Translations under genes and position numbers: made by a program
Notes under the pieces: model-generated
Told to the model about the DNA's origin: nothing
Seen by the model: the letters and a program-made list of their open reading frames with translations, nothing else
The model's database searches: none
From: Nissolia schottii
Taxonomy: Eukaryota > Streptophyta > Magnoliopsida > Fabales > Fabaceae
Reading direction: 5' to 3'
DNA length: 64,000 bases
Assembly: GCA_003254905.1 (NCBI GenBank)
Contig: QANU01064947.1
Location: forward strand, 249,309-313,308
Part shown: positions 24,238-37,458 of the stretch, one piece after another
How positions within the stretch are numbered: the stretch's first letter is position 1
How the letters are laid out: each line of letters opens with the position of its first letter

Positions 24238-27200
24238 TCAAACCTTAGAATGGCTCCTCGCAGCATTTCGTCTGGCGCAGCATCCCACAAAGTATATGAT
24301 ACACTGCCATTTGCACAAACCAAAGGTAAATATGTTCAATAATGCAAAGCAGAATCTCACAAACATGCCAAGAATGTCTTACCAAGAGAGCGAATAATAC
24401 AACGTTAAATATTGCAACAAGCCTCCACTCAGTTTTCATGTATTGTGCCACGCCAGCCCTGGAAATAACATTGAGGAAAACACAATTGAGAGTGAGACAG
24501 TTGACATATCTAGAAGAACGAGAACATGGAGCATGGGCTACCAAACATGCTTACTTGCAAGAGTCACAGTCGTAGCATTTGGTGGAGCGAGAGTTTTTGT
24601 ATCGCTTGCAGTCATTGTTAGGGCTAACTGGATGAAAGGTTAGGTCATAGTAGGATGCATTTATAGCAGGATACCCGCATCTAAGTTGCACAAAATCACA
24701 GGATATAAGAACATCAATAATGTGCGCTGATTCCCTTAACTAAAAAATACACTATACTCTAATTTGAAAATTTGAAATACACTTGGGCAGCTGTTATAAA
24801 CAATAAAATTTTGGGAGAAACGAGGGAGACATGAACCTACTGGGAAGGTGGTCGGCAACAGCCAGCTTCAATTGGGGTCAATTTAGCCGCTTTATATTGT
24901 TTGAGAGTCTGCATAAATTGAAGATTGGAAAGGTGATCAATCAAAATTACTTGTGTAGAAGATAATGGATAAATAAGTTCAGTGGAATAGTGTAGGCTGC
25001 AGACCTTATATTTTTTGGATAGGTTATTGCAGTCTTCAGATTTGACGAGACAAACCCTCAATCGCTCCCAGTTATGAGAATTGTTTAACTAGAACAAAAA
25101 CGAAAAATATCAGGCACTTTGAAGTGTTAATGTGCGCTATCAGTTCTCTGTCTCAAAATGAATCTTACCTCTTTGAGAAACCAAGAGCTATAATCTTGAA
25201 GTTGATACTCCTTGTACCTATCCAAACAAGAAGGGTGTCACTCATCAAATCACACCTATCGTTGCATAGCCATGTTGTCAAGAACTAAAGTATGAAAAGG
25301 CATTAACCAGACATTCATTCCTCATTAAAGCCAGGAAATCATGTGTCGTAACCCACAACATATACCATGAAGGACCATAATAACGTCAATATAAGTGAAT
25401 TGCTTGACTCCTTACCTCAAGCCAGTCACACTATGACCTGATCCATCATTAGTCACAATGAACCTGACACAAGGGAAGAAGATTACATAAGTTCAGAAGC
25501 ATCCCAAAGCAGAGTTCAATATGATACTTGATAAAAAGTAGATTCACCTCTTTTTTTAGCATGTTAATGCAGATATTAAAAGAAAAAAAGTTTAAATAAT
25601 AGAAGTGTCATATATTTAACTTGTTCGCTTGCTTGACAAGAGATAGAGAAGTCATAACACATACATCTATTTTCATACTTATTACGGTTCCTCCACAATA
25701 CACCATATAAAAATATATGGCTTCAAGTTCTGAGAGCATTTTCCCCTTTTTTTTAGGTACATAGCTTTGGATGGCATGTGATGGAGTCCCATTGACTGGC
25801 AAACACATTGCACAATAAAGGCAAATACCTAGTTTTAGAATGTGACCTGTATTCGTGAGAGGAACAAACCTAGGAAAATATCCATCTCAAATTTAAAATA
25901 TCAAACTTAGTTGGCAGAACATCATTTTCTTAGTGCCTCTTCCCATGCATTTCAGTTATTAAATTCAACTCATCTACTTAAAAATTAAAATCTACATACA
26001 TACAAGTGATTGGTTGAGCTTTGCATGTTATCACTTTCCACAGGTTTCCTACTCATTCAAAATTAGTTACTTCAAATGGCACTGAGGTGATATTTAATAA
26101 ATTCTAAAATAGTAACTACCCGTTGCTGAAAATAAACAAGGACATGTTTTGCATATCATTAATGAATTTGCATACTTACACCAATACAGTGAACACCAGG
26201 ATTCCCACCAAGACTAAGAACAGCAAGACCAGATACTGCAAGTGCAATGTCAAGGAGGCTAGCTGAATCAACTAAAATTTCTTGCTTTTTACTGCTGGAG
26301 TATGGATTAAAATAGAAAAAATGAAAGGGGGCATTATATGTCTTTGTGACCATCCTAATTAGCCATGCATGATGTAGCTGATAAGGATACAATCCATAAC
26401 AGTATAGAGCTGTTTTTCAGGGCTCCCAGAAAACCGACTATGGATCTGTACAACATAGAAAACGTGATAGAAAACAAATGGACTAGCAAGAAAACATCTC
26501 AAAAGAAAAGAGTCACGAAAATCACCAAGAATGCAATAAGGCTTACATCAAGAAAATAACTGCTCCGAGGGCCATTACTGGTAGAGCGAGGGACTTTCGG
26601 CAGCCATCATGATGAGAGCTCATCCACACCCCAAATATTATGACAACAATAGCCAAAAGCTGCACAAGGAGAATATGAAGAGAGTATCAACAAATTAAAC
26701 CCTAAAAAGGAAAAACTGAAAATAAAAGAACACTAAAATCCAAATGCTAGATTCCTGGCTCTCTCGTTATCTTTTACTTATAAACTTTAGTACACAAAAT
26801 AACCTAGGCAGCTTAAGGAATTTGATCATGAGTCTAACAGAAGTAAAGTTAGCAGCTAAAAGCCGTAGCTTTGAGCACATTCAAGTGTAAACGAAAGTGG
26901 GGGTATGCAAGAGAAACAGCATAAAGCACGTGTTTACCATTTCTTTTTCTCTTTGCCCAGAAGAACCACAAGACAGAAAAGACAGTAGCAAAAAAACCGA
27001 AAGTAATCGGAAAATGGAACAAACCCAAAAGTTTTAATCTTTTTCTTTTCTTAAGGCTGAAATTTACATAGGAAACGAGCATTTCAACACAAGAGCGGAA
27101 AATAAACACAACTTGATTAGATTTGAACTAGAAAGAAAAAGGCAAGGTGAAGTTTTTGAGAAATGCAGCTCAATCAAAATTGACAATGAAGCACAAAATC

Positions 27201-27292
27201 ATGGCAGAAAAGAAAAGATTAGTCAGTTAGTGAGTTACCATGGTGAGAAAGTTGATCCATCTTGTAACGAAGGTGCTAGTTCCGACCCCCAT
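24238..27292 (-). CDS. TET10: Tetraspanin, TET10 type
   Basis: Eleven short exons: 27292-27239, 26659-26547, 26445-26391, 26235-26180, 25463-25416, 25217-25169, 25088-25005, 24908-24841, 24680-24555, 24458-24383, 24303-24238; 264 residues in frame. Four membrane segments: about 14-32 (LLAIVVIIFGVWMS), 46-66, 70-95 (ILLWIYLVLLFLVLVGILVF), and about 227-248 before the end GCCARRNAARSHSKV. The large extracellular loop carries the plant tetraspanin signature GCCRPPSQC (169-177) and further Cys (NNDCKRY, KCYDCDSCKAG) for disulfides. Tetraspanins organise membrane microdomains by binding partner proteins at the plasma membrane and endomembranes. The loop text KAGVAQYMKTEWRLVAIFNV and the many small exons match Arabidopsis TET10 (At1g63260, from memory), the direct neighbour of RH48 there as here. 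The start is chosen at MGVGTSTFVTRWINFLTM, the first ATG before membrane segment 1. Confidence 0.9.
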
Positions 27293-29374
27293 TTTTCCTC
27301 CCGCTTCCTTCAGCACACGCAACAGAGTGAGAGGGAAACAACGCTTTGATATGCCCAAAAATTCTGAGTTTGGAATTATTATTAATATTATTTAATATTC
27401 AAAAAGTTTTATTTTTTAGTCTACTACTATCAATTTGGGAAAAGAGATTGATTGAAAAAACGAAAATGGAAGGGAAGTGTAGAGTGGCATTAGAATGAGG
27501 GTGAGAAAAGGAAGGAAGGGATGCGCATGCATTGTGTGTGATGAATGTGCGGCCCACGGTGTACTCTATGAAATTGAACACGCTACGCTACGACACGACA
27601 TCCCATGGAACACACAAACATTATTACATAGTAATCCAAGCTGTCTGTCTTTATTTATTTATGGAGAGAATTCAAAGTTGGGTCAAACTTGTGCTCAGTT
27701 AACGTTAATAGCGCATACATCGTATGCAAAGAGTCCTGTTACTTTGAATATCTCCGAGCTAATTTTAGTTTCATTTTAAATTTTACTGTATGTCAATATT
27801 AATGATGAATTTCCATTTGTCTCATTGGGTAAATATCTATGTTCTTTAATTTATTAATATTTGATAATTTTTATAATTAAATTTATCAAATTTTATTATT
27901 ATTTCATGTTTAATAGGACATATCGATGAATTATATGATTTAATGTGATAAATTAATAGTTTTCAATATAATATTTGTAAAGAGATGCATCGTAAGTTAA
28001 AACGGTCCACAAATCTCTAAAATCCCTAAACCTTTTATAAGTTAGCCCTTTTAATGATTTAACTAATGAAAAATGTATTACGATCATATAAAATATAAAA
28101 TAATAATAAAATTTAATAAATTTAATTGTAAAAATTATTAAAAAATTTGATAAATTAAGAAGCATGGGATATTTACTCCATGGGATGGATAAGAAACCAC
28201 CCATATTAATATTTGTGAGTTTATGTATCACAAAAGTAAAATTGTCTTAAAAATATGATTTTTTTCTTTAATCAAAGGTCTTAACTTTAGTTTCAACTTT
28301 GACCTACAATAAATGTGTTTAAGGTCTTATTCTACATGTTATGTCACGTGTCAATTAGATATTAAAAATTCAAAAAATAGTCCTCATCCTAATTTAAAGG
28401 GATTGAACATTTTCTCTCTCTTCATTTCACTTTTTCACTTAAATTATAAAATTAAAAGTAAGACTTCTATGAAAGAGAAATCGAGACTTGAAGTGCCACA
28501 TTAAAAATGCTTTTAAATCACTTTGGTGTGGAGTGTGTAACAATATAATGGGTATAGATATTAAGTAGGTAAATAATTTAAATCATTTTAAAAAAGGTTT
28601 TTTTAACAAGTATATTTAAAATACTTGTTAAATAATTTAAAGTAAAATGTTTTGTGAATTTGAATACTTAAAAATGTATTGAAGACTTGTTAATTTTGTT
28701 TCCTCAATGAAATCATGCTACTTTCCTTATCAAGGGCATGACTGTAAATTTAAAATGAACATGAGATTATATATCGTCTTATAATGTTTTTGTGATAATT
28801 TACAAAGTTTAGTTACATCAAATGTCTCGTAAATATAAAAAGTATTTATTAATTCAAAAAACATTAAAGAATAAAAAGGAGAATCTTTTAAGCACTACCA
28901 ATAATATTGCCAGCTCCGAGCCCCAAGAAGATAGTATAGAGGCGAACAAAAAACAAAGAATGTTCTTGTTTTGGTTTCTAGAAACAAGGAATGGATGGAC
29001 TTAAACTTCACTGCTCAAGAAACTCCAATGCATGACCCAACAGTGACCCTTATTCCATTATGATGAATAATCAGACGAAACTGCATTACTCGTTTTAAAT
29101 ATGCACACTACCAAAAACATTTGCTATCAACAATAGTTGTCTAACTCGTCACACACACAACTTTGTAGAAATTTGCCTTATTTATGACTTTGTACAAGAA
29201 AGAAAATTTTGATCTTCTTCAATTGGGAGTTTCATCTTCCTTCCCACAACCTCTTGTATAATTTAACTTGAAAATGCTCCCTTTGGTTGCAGCCTGCACT
29301 CCCCAAAAAAAGAATGCCACAATCACCAAAGTTCAATCAACCAGGAGCCTTGCAGCCACGTTACGTCACAACTA
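27293..29374. other. Intergenic spacer between tetraspanin promoter and S1 gene 3' end
   Basis: The first about 300 bp should contain the tetraspanin promoter. The rest is AT-rich with short open frames that show no family likeness. No repeat with definable ends was seen. Confidence 0.5.
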
Positions 29375-32300
29375 TTATTCCACTCTGTTGGCACATGTCA
29401 GGATGACTGATTTCATCGTTTCTTTATCTAAAGATGTTTGAACTATCACCTGCCAAAGATGATTAATTGAATATAGGGTTAGATTATATAATCTGAATGG
29501 ATAATAAGTATGAAAGTCATTTCCATCAGTAATTGATACTCTTATACATAGCAGCTTGATTAGCTGCAGTTAGAGCTAATTAATTACAGCTGAGCTGACA
29601 GAATTAGTTACGAGTTTTTATATAGTGTATCACCATGTATGAAGAGACTCACTTGTATATGTTCAGTAAAAATAATATTCAGATTGGTATTTCAGTTACT
29701 CTAATAGATACCTCATGTATTTTGTTTCCTGATCGAGCAAGCAATTTGTACTGGTTCTCAAAGATCGATGCCATATAAACCTGGTAGGAGAAAAAGATAG
29801 TTTGCAAGCAGATAAATCAAGAACATGAGTTTGCTAATAGCTGTTAGTAATTCCGAAAAAAAATATGATATACAAAGGAACTCAAACCAGACAAGAACAA
29901 TAACGAAACACTAAATAGATTTCCATAATCTACTATTCATGAACATGAGGTTTCGGAGAACTGAGTGCTAGTTACGCGTTTGTCAAAAATAAAGAGTAAG
30001 AACAACTTGTATGGGTATGTCTAATAAGCTAGCTGTGGCTGCTCAAAACAAGAATAAGCAATCACATCATCAAATGAAAACGAAAATGACACCAAATGAG
30101 AAGCAATCACATTTTTTGGCCAGCATTATTACATTTTCAACTAACAATTGTAAGACGACAACAATTCTATATGGCAGTTGATCGATTTGAACCTCAACCA
30201 GCCCTTCAAGTCATGTAGAATGCAAAACGCACAATGCCTAACGCTAACTTGATGATAAGTTCTCACAGAATAGATAATGAGTTAATGCTCATTCAAGCAA
30301 ATAATAAATGAAAATCCACATTCTCAGACTAGTTAAAATATGCAGATCGAAGAAGCTTAAATATATGTACCTGAAAAGTTGGAGCTAAACCAGGGCTTTT
30401 GAAAAAACGGCCTTTTGAAACAGACTCAATCCCCTCAATCTTTTGCAATTCTTTGATAAGAGATTCAACTTCAGGCCACTGTTAAAAAATGAGCATATAA
30501 TTAGCCATGCCAAACCATAAAATCAACCATATAATAAGCATAACTATACTTATTGATGATTCAATGCATGGCAGGAAGAATTAATGATACACTGAAACAC
30601 AAAACTGCAGTCTGCTTGATTGATTGAATTCTGTCAAGCCCGCTGTTGGCTGCTAATTCATTCAGTATTTAACATGACTCATAAAGATTGAAGGTAATTA
30701 ATTACCTCTTCATCTGTTTTAACTGCTTCCAGTCTCCCATCTAACCGGTCATGGTCCCCAACTACAGACTCCAAGGAATCCATTAATGGATCAGGCTGGC
30801 ATAGGAGGGTAATGAATTGTAAAATTGCCAAGTTTATAAATAATGCTTAATCAAATTAGACTTTGCCAAAATAATCTCCATAATTTCTAATTCTAACCAA
30901 TTAAAGGAAATGTTTGAAAAAAGTTTATAAAAAAAATTGTCAATATCTTACCGTGACCTCCTTTAATGATAAAAATATGCGCTCAAGAGCAAAGTTTAAT
31001 TGCAGAACTTTTGCCTCTATAACCTGGACCAAAAAGTAAGGTTAAAAATACATAGAATAGAAGTAGTACATAAAGAGAATAGAAGTAGTACATAAAGACT
31101 GTGCATCATGGGCACTCAATTGATTTCACCAATCTTGAGAACTGTAAAAATATGGCAAATTCACAGGAGCAAACAGCAAAAAACAGTAAATAGAAGTCTG
31201 CGGCTTGCATCCTTACTGCTTACTTAGTCAAGAAAAATTATTTTTGACTTTCTTAATTTGTCACCATTTCATCAAGGAAAATACCTGACCGATCTTGAAG
31301 TATGATGCTGGGTTCAAAGTAGCATCCCATGATAGTTCTGTCTGATGAATTAGTGCAGACACTCCTTCAACCTACATTAAAATGCCAAGCTTAGCTAAAT
31401 ACAGAGACACAGGTGAGGCCTCAAACACAAAAACCCTAAACAAACATAGGCTCAACAAGGCATTTCCAATTCCAGCAGCTTAAACGATAGAAAGCTAAAG
31501 AAGTTTGTCAAACTGAATTTTATAATGCTGAACATAAAATGCTTTCTATACCTCAACAAAAATCCCAAAGTAAGTTATCTTCTGGATGCGACATTTCACT
31601 ATATCCCCAACTTGAAGTCTAGCCTGCCATAAGAAACAGCAGAGGAGTCTGAAGACCACTTGGTGTTGCATCTGATCAATAACACATGCCTCATGCTAAT
31701 GCAAGAATGGTTATTGTAACTAAAGTATTTACCATGAGATTTCTCTTCTTCTCGAGTAGCTCTTCCTTCTCTTTTTGTCTTAATGAAAATATGAGTTTTC
31801 TAAATTTTCTATCCGCCGATAACACATTTGCTCTAATTTTCTGCAAAATGCAAAGCATAGTAATAATAAGAATGATAATATTAAAGTTTCACTTTAGCAT
31901 AAAATTTTAAGAATATATTTGTAAGTGTACTTGTGTTTTAAGTACCAAACCTGTCCAATAAATGATGACAAGAACTTGATTTTCTCTTGGTCATAAATCA
32001 TTAACAGATCTTCCAATTTCGTAACTTGAGAAGTTTTCTCCTCAGCTGTGCCATCACTCTCTGGAAATGGAGAAGAACTAGGAGAAGCATTTTTATTTTC
32101 AGCATCATAACTTGTACCAGTGCCTAAGTTTTGCCTGTAGATAGATGGATCCAAGCCCTTCTGTCTTAACCATGACTCAAAAGCTAAGAACTTCCACTTG
32201 GAAGCAAGATTACGGTATGGCAGAAATCCTACCAAGGAACCAAAAGATACCTGTAAAATGGTTCAATCAAGTTCAGAAGATACATACAAAGAAAAGGTCA

Positions 32301-34074
32301 TCCAAGACTACGAAATATTTACAAATGAAAACCACCTGCTTGCCAAGTACTTACAATGAAACCTTTATTATTACAGCTTAATATTTCCACATCTACCCTA
32401 TCTCCAGTCTTAACCAAATCTTCTGCCCTGGTCCAATCGGCATCTTCACTTTCCTACATTATCAAACAGTACAAAGGTATATAACAAGCATTAGTGAACT
32501 CATCAAGTATAGGAAATGGACAAATAACTTGTATAATCTGACCTGAAAATCTGACATATCAACAAGACTCCCTGGTTCGTCACTGTTTCTGTGACCTCCA
32601 GCATTCATAAAAGCAGTCTCTTCTCCATCAAAATTTGAGGTTTGCTCCGCAGATTGGTCTAATCTATTTCAAAAGGGCATTTAAGTTAACTGTAAATGAC
32701 ATTGCAACCAGAAACTGAATTATACAACTATTAACGTAATTCCACATACCTTTCTGGCTTTCCCTGTAGTGCAGCTTCCACGGACAACTCCACTATAGAA
32801 TCAACAGAGCTTAAATCTAACATTTGACCTGAATCAGATGGCTCCTGATGGAACTCCAGATGTCTCCGTTCATGCTGCTCCAATCCCTAATTAATCAAGC
32901 ATGAGATTATTTAAAGACTAGCCTTACATTACTTAATTCTATATATCAATGAAGATTAGCCCCTACATCATTTTGAACTGTGACTTCAGCATCACCAAAC
33001 TGCTCATATTCTTTTCTGCCATCTGGTTTGCGTGGCTGCTCCAACAATATCAAGTTACCAACTGTACCACTTGACTCTTCTTTCCTCATCTCCAACTCAT
33101 TATCATCATTCCTTTGGTTGTCTGCACCAGGAGAAGGCTCTCGGTTTGTATCGGCATCCTTGGCAATTGCTGGTTCAGGCTTCCTCAGAAGTGTCATGTC
33201 ACTAAACTTCTCCTTCACTTGCCCATCCCGCATTTGTAGGGACAAATTTGGTCTTATTCTCAACGTTGACGACACGTCTTCATCATCATCCCCTTTATAC
33301 ACCGTTGGCTTTCTTAGAATAACATTAGGAACACTACTTTTCTTGACGTTCTCTGCCTTACTCTGTGGTGGGCTTGGTTTCTTAACCTTCAATGCAACTT
33401 TGTTATCATTGGATTTGAACATTACTCCTTTTACCGGAACAGGTCGCACCAAACCTAGACCGTCCAATTTACTTGATGACTTTCTCTCCTTAGAACCTTC
33501 AAATGGAAGTTCCTCTATTTCCACAAATTTACCCTTGTTCTTATGAAATGCTTTCTCAATATCTAGAAAAGAAGCATCAGGGTTAGCCTTTCTTCCCATT
33601 ATCTGAAACAACAAGCACAATCATGAAAACAATTTATCATCCAGGTTAGCCAATAAGCATACACACACAGAAACTACATGAAACATAGCTATTCCAAACA
33701 AAATTCACAAAAAGGAAGCATAGCACATAAGCAGCGTTCATTCAAGTTGGTCCCTTTAAGCACTTTACCAAGAAAATAGGAATAATTAGGCAAAAGGGTG
33801 TGTGAATATGCAAATAAAAAGGAAAAAAAAAAAAAAGTGGAACCTTGGCAAGAGTGAGCTTAGGGTCCTCCCCAAGTAAGCGTCCAAACTTGAGTTCCAT
33901 GAGGTCCTGGCTATTGAGATTAGGGGGTTCTTCCTGTGAGGCAAAGACCCTTAACGAGTTGGGTCTACGATTCAAATGAAGGGTTCTTCTTCTTCTCTCT
34001 GGTGAAAACGAAGGAAGGTGGGTTCCGCTGGTGAAGAAGGATTTGCCGATACTGGTGAGAGCATGGAAACCCAT
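29375..34074 (-). CDS. Plastid-targeted S1-domain RNA-binding protein
   Basis: Fourteen exons: 34074-33844, 33602-32967, 32886-32750, 32663-32543, 32453-32355, 32250-31951, 31840-31733, 31623-31552, 31371-31285, 31023-30952, 30795-30706, 30478-30371, 29780-29712, 29449-29375; 734 residues in frame. The N-terminus (MGFHALTSIGKSFFTSGTHL, then RRRRTLHLNRRPNSLRVFAS) is a typical chloroplast transit peptide. Residues 60-375 are charged and low in complexity, with LRKP repeats (NVILRKP, DMTLLRKPEP). Two S1/OB folds follow: about 385-425 (LVKTGDRVDVEILSCNNKGF, VSFGSLVGFLPY) continuing after an insert to about 540, and about 546-620 (LQVGDIVKCRIQKITYFGIF, VSALIHQTELSWD). S1 domains bind single-stranded RNA; plastid S1 proteins act in rRNA and mRNA processing or translation. 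The closest family I recall is Arabidopsis At1g12800 (about 767 aa). The exact RNA target is unknown. Confidence 0.87.
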
Positions 34075-34408
34075 TTTACATCACAGCTTCAATTGGCAAC
34101 AAACTATTGTCGTTATTAATATTCTCTCATCAATCAGAGGATTTTAAGCGTTGTTATTGTAAGAGGAAACTCACAGAATCTGGGAATTTGGGTTTGGATA
34201 GAACGGCTAGCGAGTAAGAGAAAGGGTTATCCCGCACATTGTGACGTGTCAGATTTTACATCAAGTCAAGTTTCACTAATTTCCTTTGGGTTTAGCCCTA
34301 AATTATGGAATGAGGTCAGGGCACTTTAGACAACAAATCTGATTTTTTTTTTCTTTAAAAAAAAAGTCTTGTTAATGGTACAATAAGAAATTGCGTATTA
34401 TATATTAT
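34075..34408. promoter_or_regulatory. 5' flank of the S1 gene
   Basis: Upstream of the S1-protein ATG (minus strand). No clear TATA box was found. The region ends in an assembly gap, so part of the promoter may be missing. Confidence 0.4.
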
Positions 34409-34752
34409 NNNNNNNNNNNNNNNNNNNNNNNNNNNNNNNNNNNNNNNNNNNNNNNNNNNNNNNNNNNNNNNNNNNNNNNNNNNNNNNNNNNNNNNNNNNN
34501 NNNNNNNNNNNNNNNNNNNNNNNNNNNNNNNNNNNNNNNNNNNNNNNNNNNNNNNNNNNNNNNNNNNNNNNNNNNNNNNNNNNNNNNNNNNNNNNNNNNN
34601 NNNNNNNNNNNNNNNNNNNNNNNNNNNNNNNNNNNNNNNNNNNNNNNNNNNNNNNNNNNNNNNNNNNNNNNNNNNNNNNNNNNNNNNNNNNNNNNNNNNN
34701 NNNNNNNNNNNNNNNNNNNNNNNNNNNNNNNNNNNNNNNNNNNNNNNNNNNN
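34409..34752. other. Assembly gap (344 N)
   Basis: An unbroken run of N. The gap lies between the 5' flank of the S1 gene and the 3' flank of the LIM gene, so no exon is obviously lost. The true length is unknown. Confidence 0.99.
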
Positions 34753-35091
34753 TCAAGCCGCGTGCAATGGATTATTTATTTAAAGCAAACAAAACAAGAT
34801 TGTGAATACATGAAAAAGTCAAATAAAGAATGAATTTCAAAAGGGCATAGATGCCGTTTGGCTTCAAATGCATGCCTCTAAAGAGCACAATGCAATTTAT
34901 TCTTCCCTTCTAATGAAACACATAATAATAGCACTTTTTGTCAAGTGATCCAGCCAAATGACCCGAAATTAACCATCCACCACCACCCAATGAATCAAGT
35001 ATCAAGAATTAGAAACAACTGAATGGTTTTCCTTCTTCACATGCCCCCTCTTGCGCAGAATGAATGATGGATTGTTCCATGTATCAAAATA

Positions 35092-36432
35092 CTACTGCTC
35101 TTGTGTGAGGGCGGCGGCGGCGGCATCATCATGTTCTTCCTTTGCCGCGGCCTCTGCCTCTGGCGTCTCATCGGTTTTCTCCTCTGCTTGTGGCGGTCCA
35201 TTCTTCTTCATCGAAGCGGTCTTGGAGAGGTAGCTGTAGCTACCTTTCTCCTTGAACAACTGAGAGAAATGGGGCTTGCAGTAAAGGAATCCATCAAGTG
35301 CAGCATAGGATGAAGCGTTCAGGAAACACCCTCCATGTGTGCACCTAAAGCATGATTTGTGGTAAAACTCGCCTTCCACGGTTAACTGCCACAATGTGAT
35401 ATGTTACTCATCGTGATTTGTTATTAGAGAAATCTAATGGCTATGAATCATTCGTTGAAAATGGTTCAACATGCTTTCGTTTTATTTAGCAGTTCTCTCT
35501 CTTATTAGTTCGAACCTTTTCCAATGGATATACAGTTTTCTTGCATGCTGAGCATTTCTCTTGAGTACCGGAGAAGAAGGCAGCGAGTTTGCTTGGCCTC
35601 CTAGTCTGTAATACAAATTGATCAATTAATTTTTTACAAAAAGGGTGCATGTCTTGCACATTGTACAATGAATGAATATATATGTACTGTACATACCAGC
35701 TCATTGGGAGGCTTTCCAGCTAAATGAAAATATTATGAAAACAAAGACATTCATTAGCCCCAAAGCCAGCACACAACAATTTTGTCATAAATTAATTCCA
35801 GATTAAGGGGGGTGGGGGGAAATTAAGGGATCTTACTTGACAGGGATTTCTTGGTCATGGCAGCTCCATTTTCTTTGAAAAGCTGCTCAAAATGAGGCTT
35901 GCAGTACAAAACTCCATCCATTGATGAGTAGTTGCTCATCTGCAAATGGTAAAAGCCTATAAGATACAAAAGGTTTCCCATTTCATGCTCTAATTACACT
36001 GTTCTCCTTCATTTGGTTTGATTAGGTGGTCATGCTAAAACTAAACCAACTAGGTAGACGTGTCATGACAGCCATAATTTGATTTTAGCTAGAAGAAAAG
36101 GGTCTGTTTAGTTTAGTTTACGTTTTTCTTTTTTATTTTTATTTATTATTTTTCTGTTTTTAGAATATTGTGAAAAGAATAAAACATTTGCTTGAGGTTT
36201 TCTTGTGAAGAAAAAAAGGCAAAGAAAGTAATTCTATGTTATCTAGAAGAACAAATCGACACGATCATTGTTTCTTATGTAAAACCAGAAACCAAACTAG
36301 ACAAGACGACCACATGTACCGCGAGCGTGCCATGGCAATGGCTACATCTGAAGCAGTTCTTGTGATAAGGAACACCATCTGCAGATACTGCTTCAACGAA
36401 GTGAACAACTTTGTCGCAAGCCTTGCATTTTN
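35092..36432 (-). CDS. Two-LIM-domain actin-bundling protein (PLIM2-like), 5' end missing
   Basis: Exons seen: 36432-36320, 35939-35837, 35719-35697, 35605-35516, 35385-35092; 206 residues in frame to the stop. LIM1 reads KCKACDKVVHFVEAVSADGV, PYHKNCFRCSHCHGTLA, then MDGVLYCKPHFEQLFKE. The linker is about 50 residues (TGKPPNELTRRPSK, FFSGTQ). LIM2 runs from EKCSACKKTVYPLEK through YHKSCFRCTHGGC to LYCKPHFSQLFKEKGSYSYL. All zinc ligands of both C-x2-C...H-x2-C modules are present. An acidic Ala/Glu-rich tail (to LTQEQ) is typical of pollen-type PLIMs, which crosslink actin filaments in a pH- and Ca-responsive way. The usual MAFTGTLD-like N-terminus (about 8 residues) is not found. The frame begins at a TTGTAG acceptor-like sequence directly followed by the single N at 36432. 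Either a tiny upstream exon was missed or the assembly is broken there. Confidence 0.85.
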
Positions 36433-37458
36433 CTACAATATGTCAAAACTCAAAATGCACAGCAACAGAATCTACTTCTGTTGAAATAGGAGGCAAAGGT
36501 GAAAAATGATTTCAGCTAATTTAAAACACCATGGGAGAATTCTGATTATATAAGAGCACTTTACGAAGATAGGGGTGGAATTATAGGATATGCTAATCCT
36601 CTAACGTCTCTTGTAGTTGTTGTCATGTGCGAAAATAGAGGTCCAACAAATGCAAAGGTAGAAAATGGGTGGAGAAGGTGAATTCTGTTTTCTTTTATTT
36701 TTGCTAGTGAACTGTTTGACAAGTAATTAATGCAAAACACAAAAAGAAAATGTTAATTTGCCTTTTTCGATTATGCAATCTAAAACGGAAATGCCATGGC
36801 ATGAGAGGACAATAATTCTTTGACCAAGTCCCCTTCCCACAATTTTATTTGTCTCTACATATGCATGTGTATTAAATTGATTGGAAGATGATACTTCTAT
36901 GTTCTATCACAGGCACAGCTAAATAAAGTAGAAAAAACTATGATAAAGATAAAAGATCTGGCCGAAACAATTTTATTTAGTTGCGAACATTTTATACAAC
37001 GTTGTTCTTATTTTAAAAATGGGTAAATTAACACAAAGTATCTATTAGGTTTTGAAATAACACAATTCACATGTGCGCTACGTACGCCAACATCGTCTTG
37101 TTAATTTCTTTATGAATTGACCAAATTGATAACACTAAATCAGACTCAATTAAAATTTATAGACCAAAATTAAGAAAACAAATAAGGAAAATGACAACAA
37201 ATTATTTTACCGGGGTAGTTATATTGAAAATTGAATTGAAAAGATGTTTAAAGTTAGTGAGAGTAATTATCTCAATTCTTTTTTTAGAGCCACTCATATT
37301 GTAAATTCTCTCATCACAAAATCATATATGTGAAACAAACACTCCGAAGCAAATTCAAATGTACATTAATAACTAGCAAACATTATTATCAAACCAAGCC
37401 TGTGAGAGTTTGGCCTTTTTTTTTTCCTTTTGCATTTGGCTGAAAAAGCCTTTTGTAT
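36433..37458. other. Spacer between LIM and remorin genes
   Basis: Should contain the LIM gene's start and promoter and the remorin 3' UTR. I searched for an ATG-containing mini-exon that would join the first LIM exon and found none convincing. ATG GCA TTT near 36795 runs at once into a stop. Confidence 0.4.

Noticed and set aside
24555-24680. Possible frameshift in the tetraspanin large-loop exon
   Set aside because: On recounting the bases at 24657-24665 the exon reads in frame (PAINASYYDL); the first impression was a miscount.
34355-34783. Open frames across the N run
   Set aside because: Made only of unknown bases.
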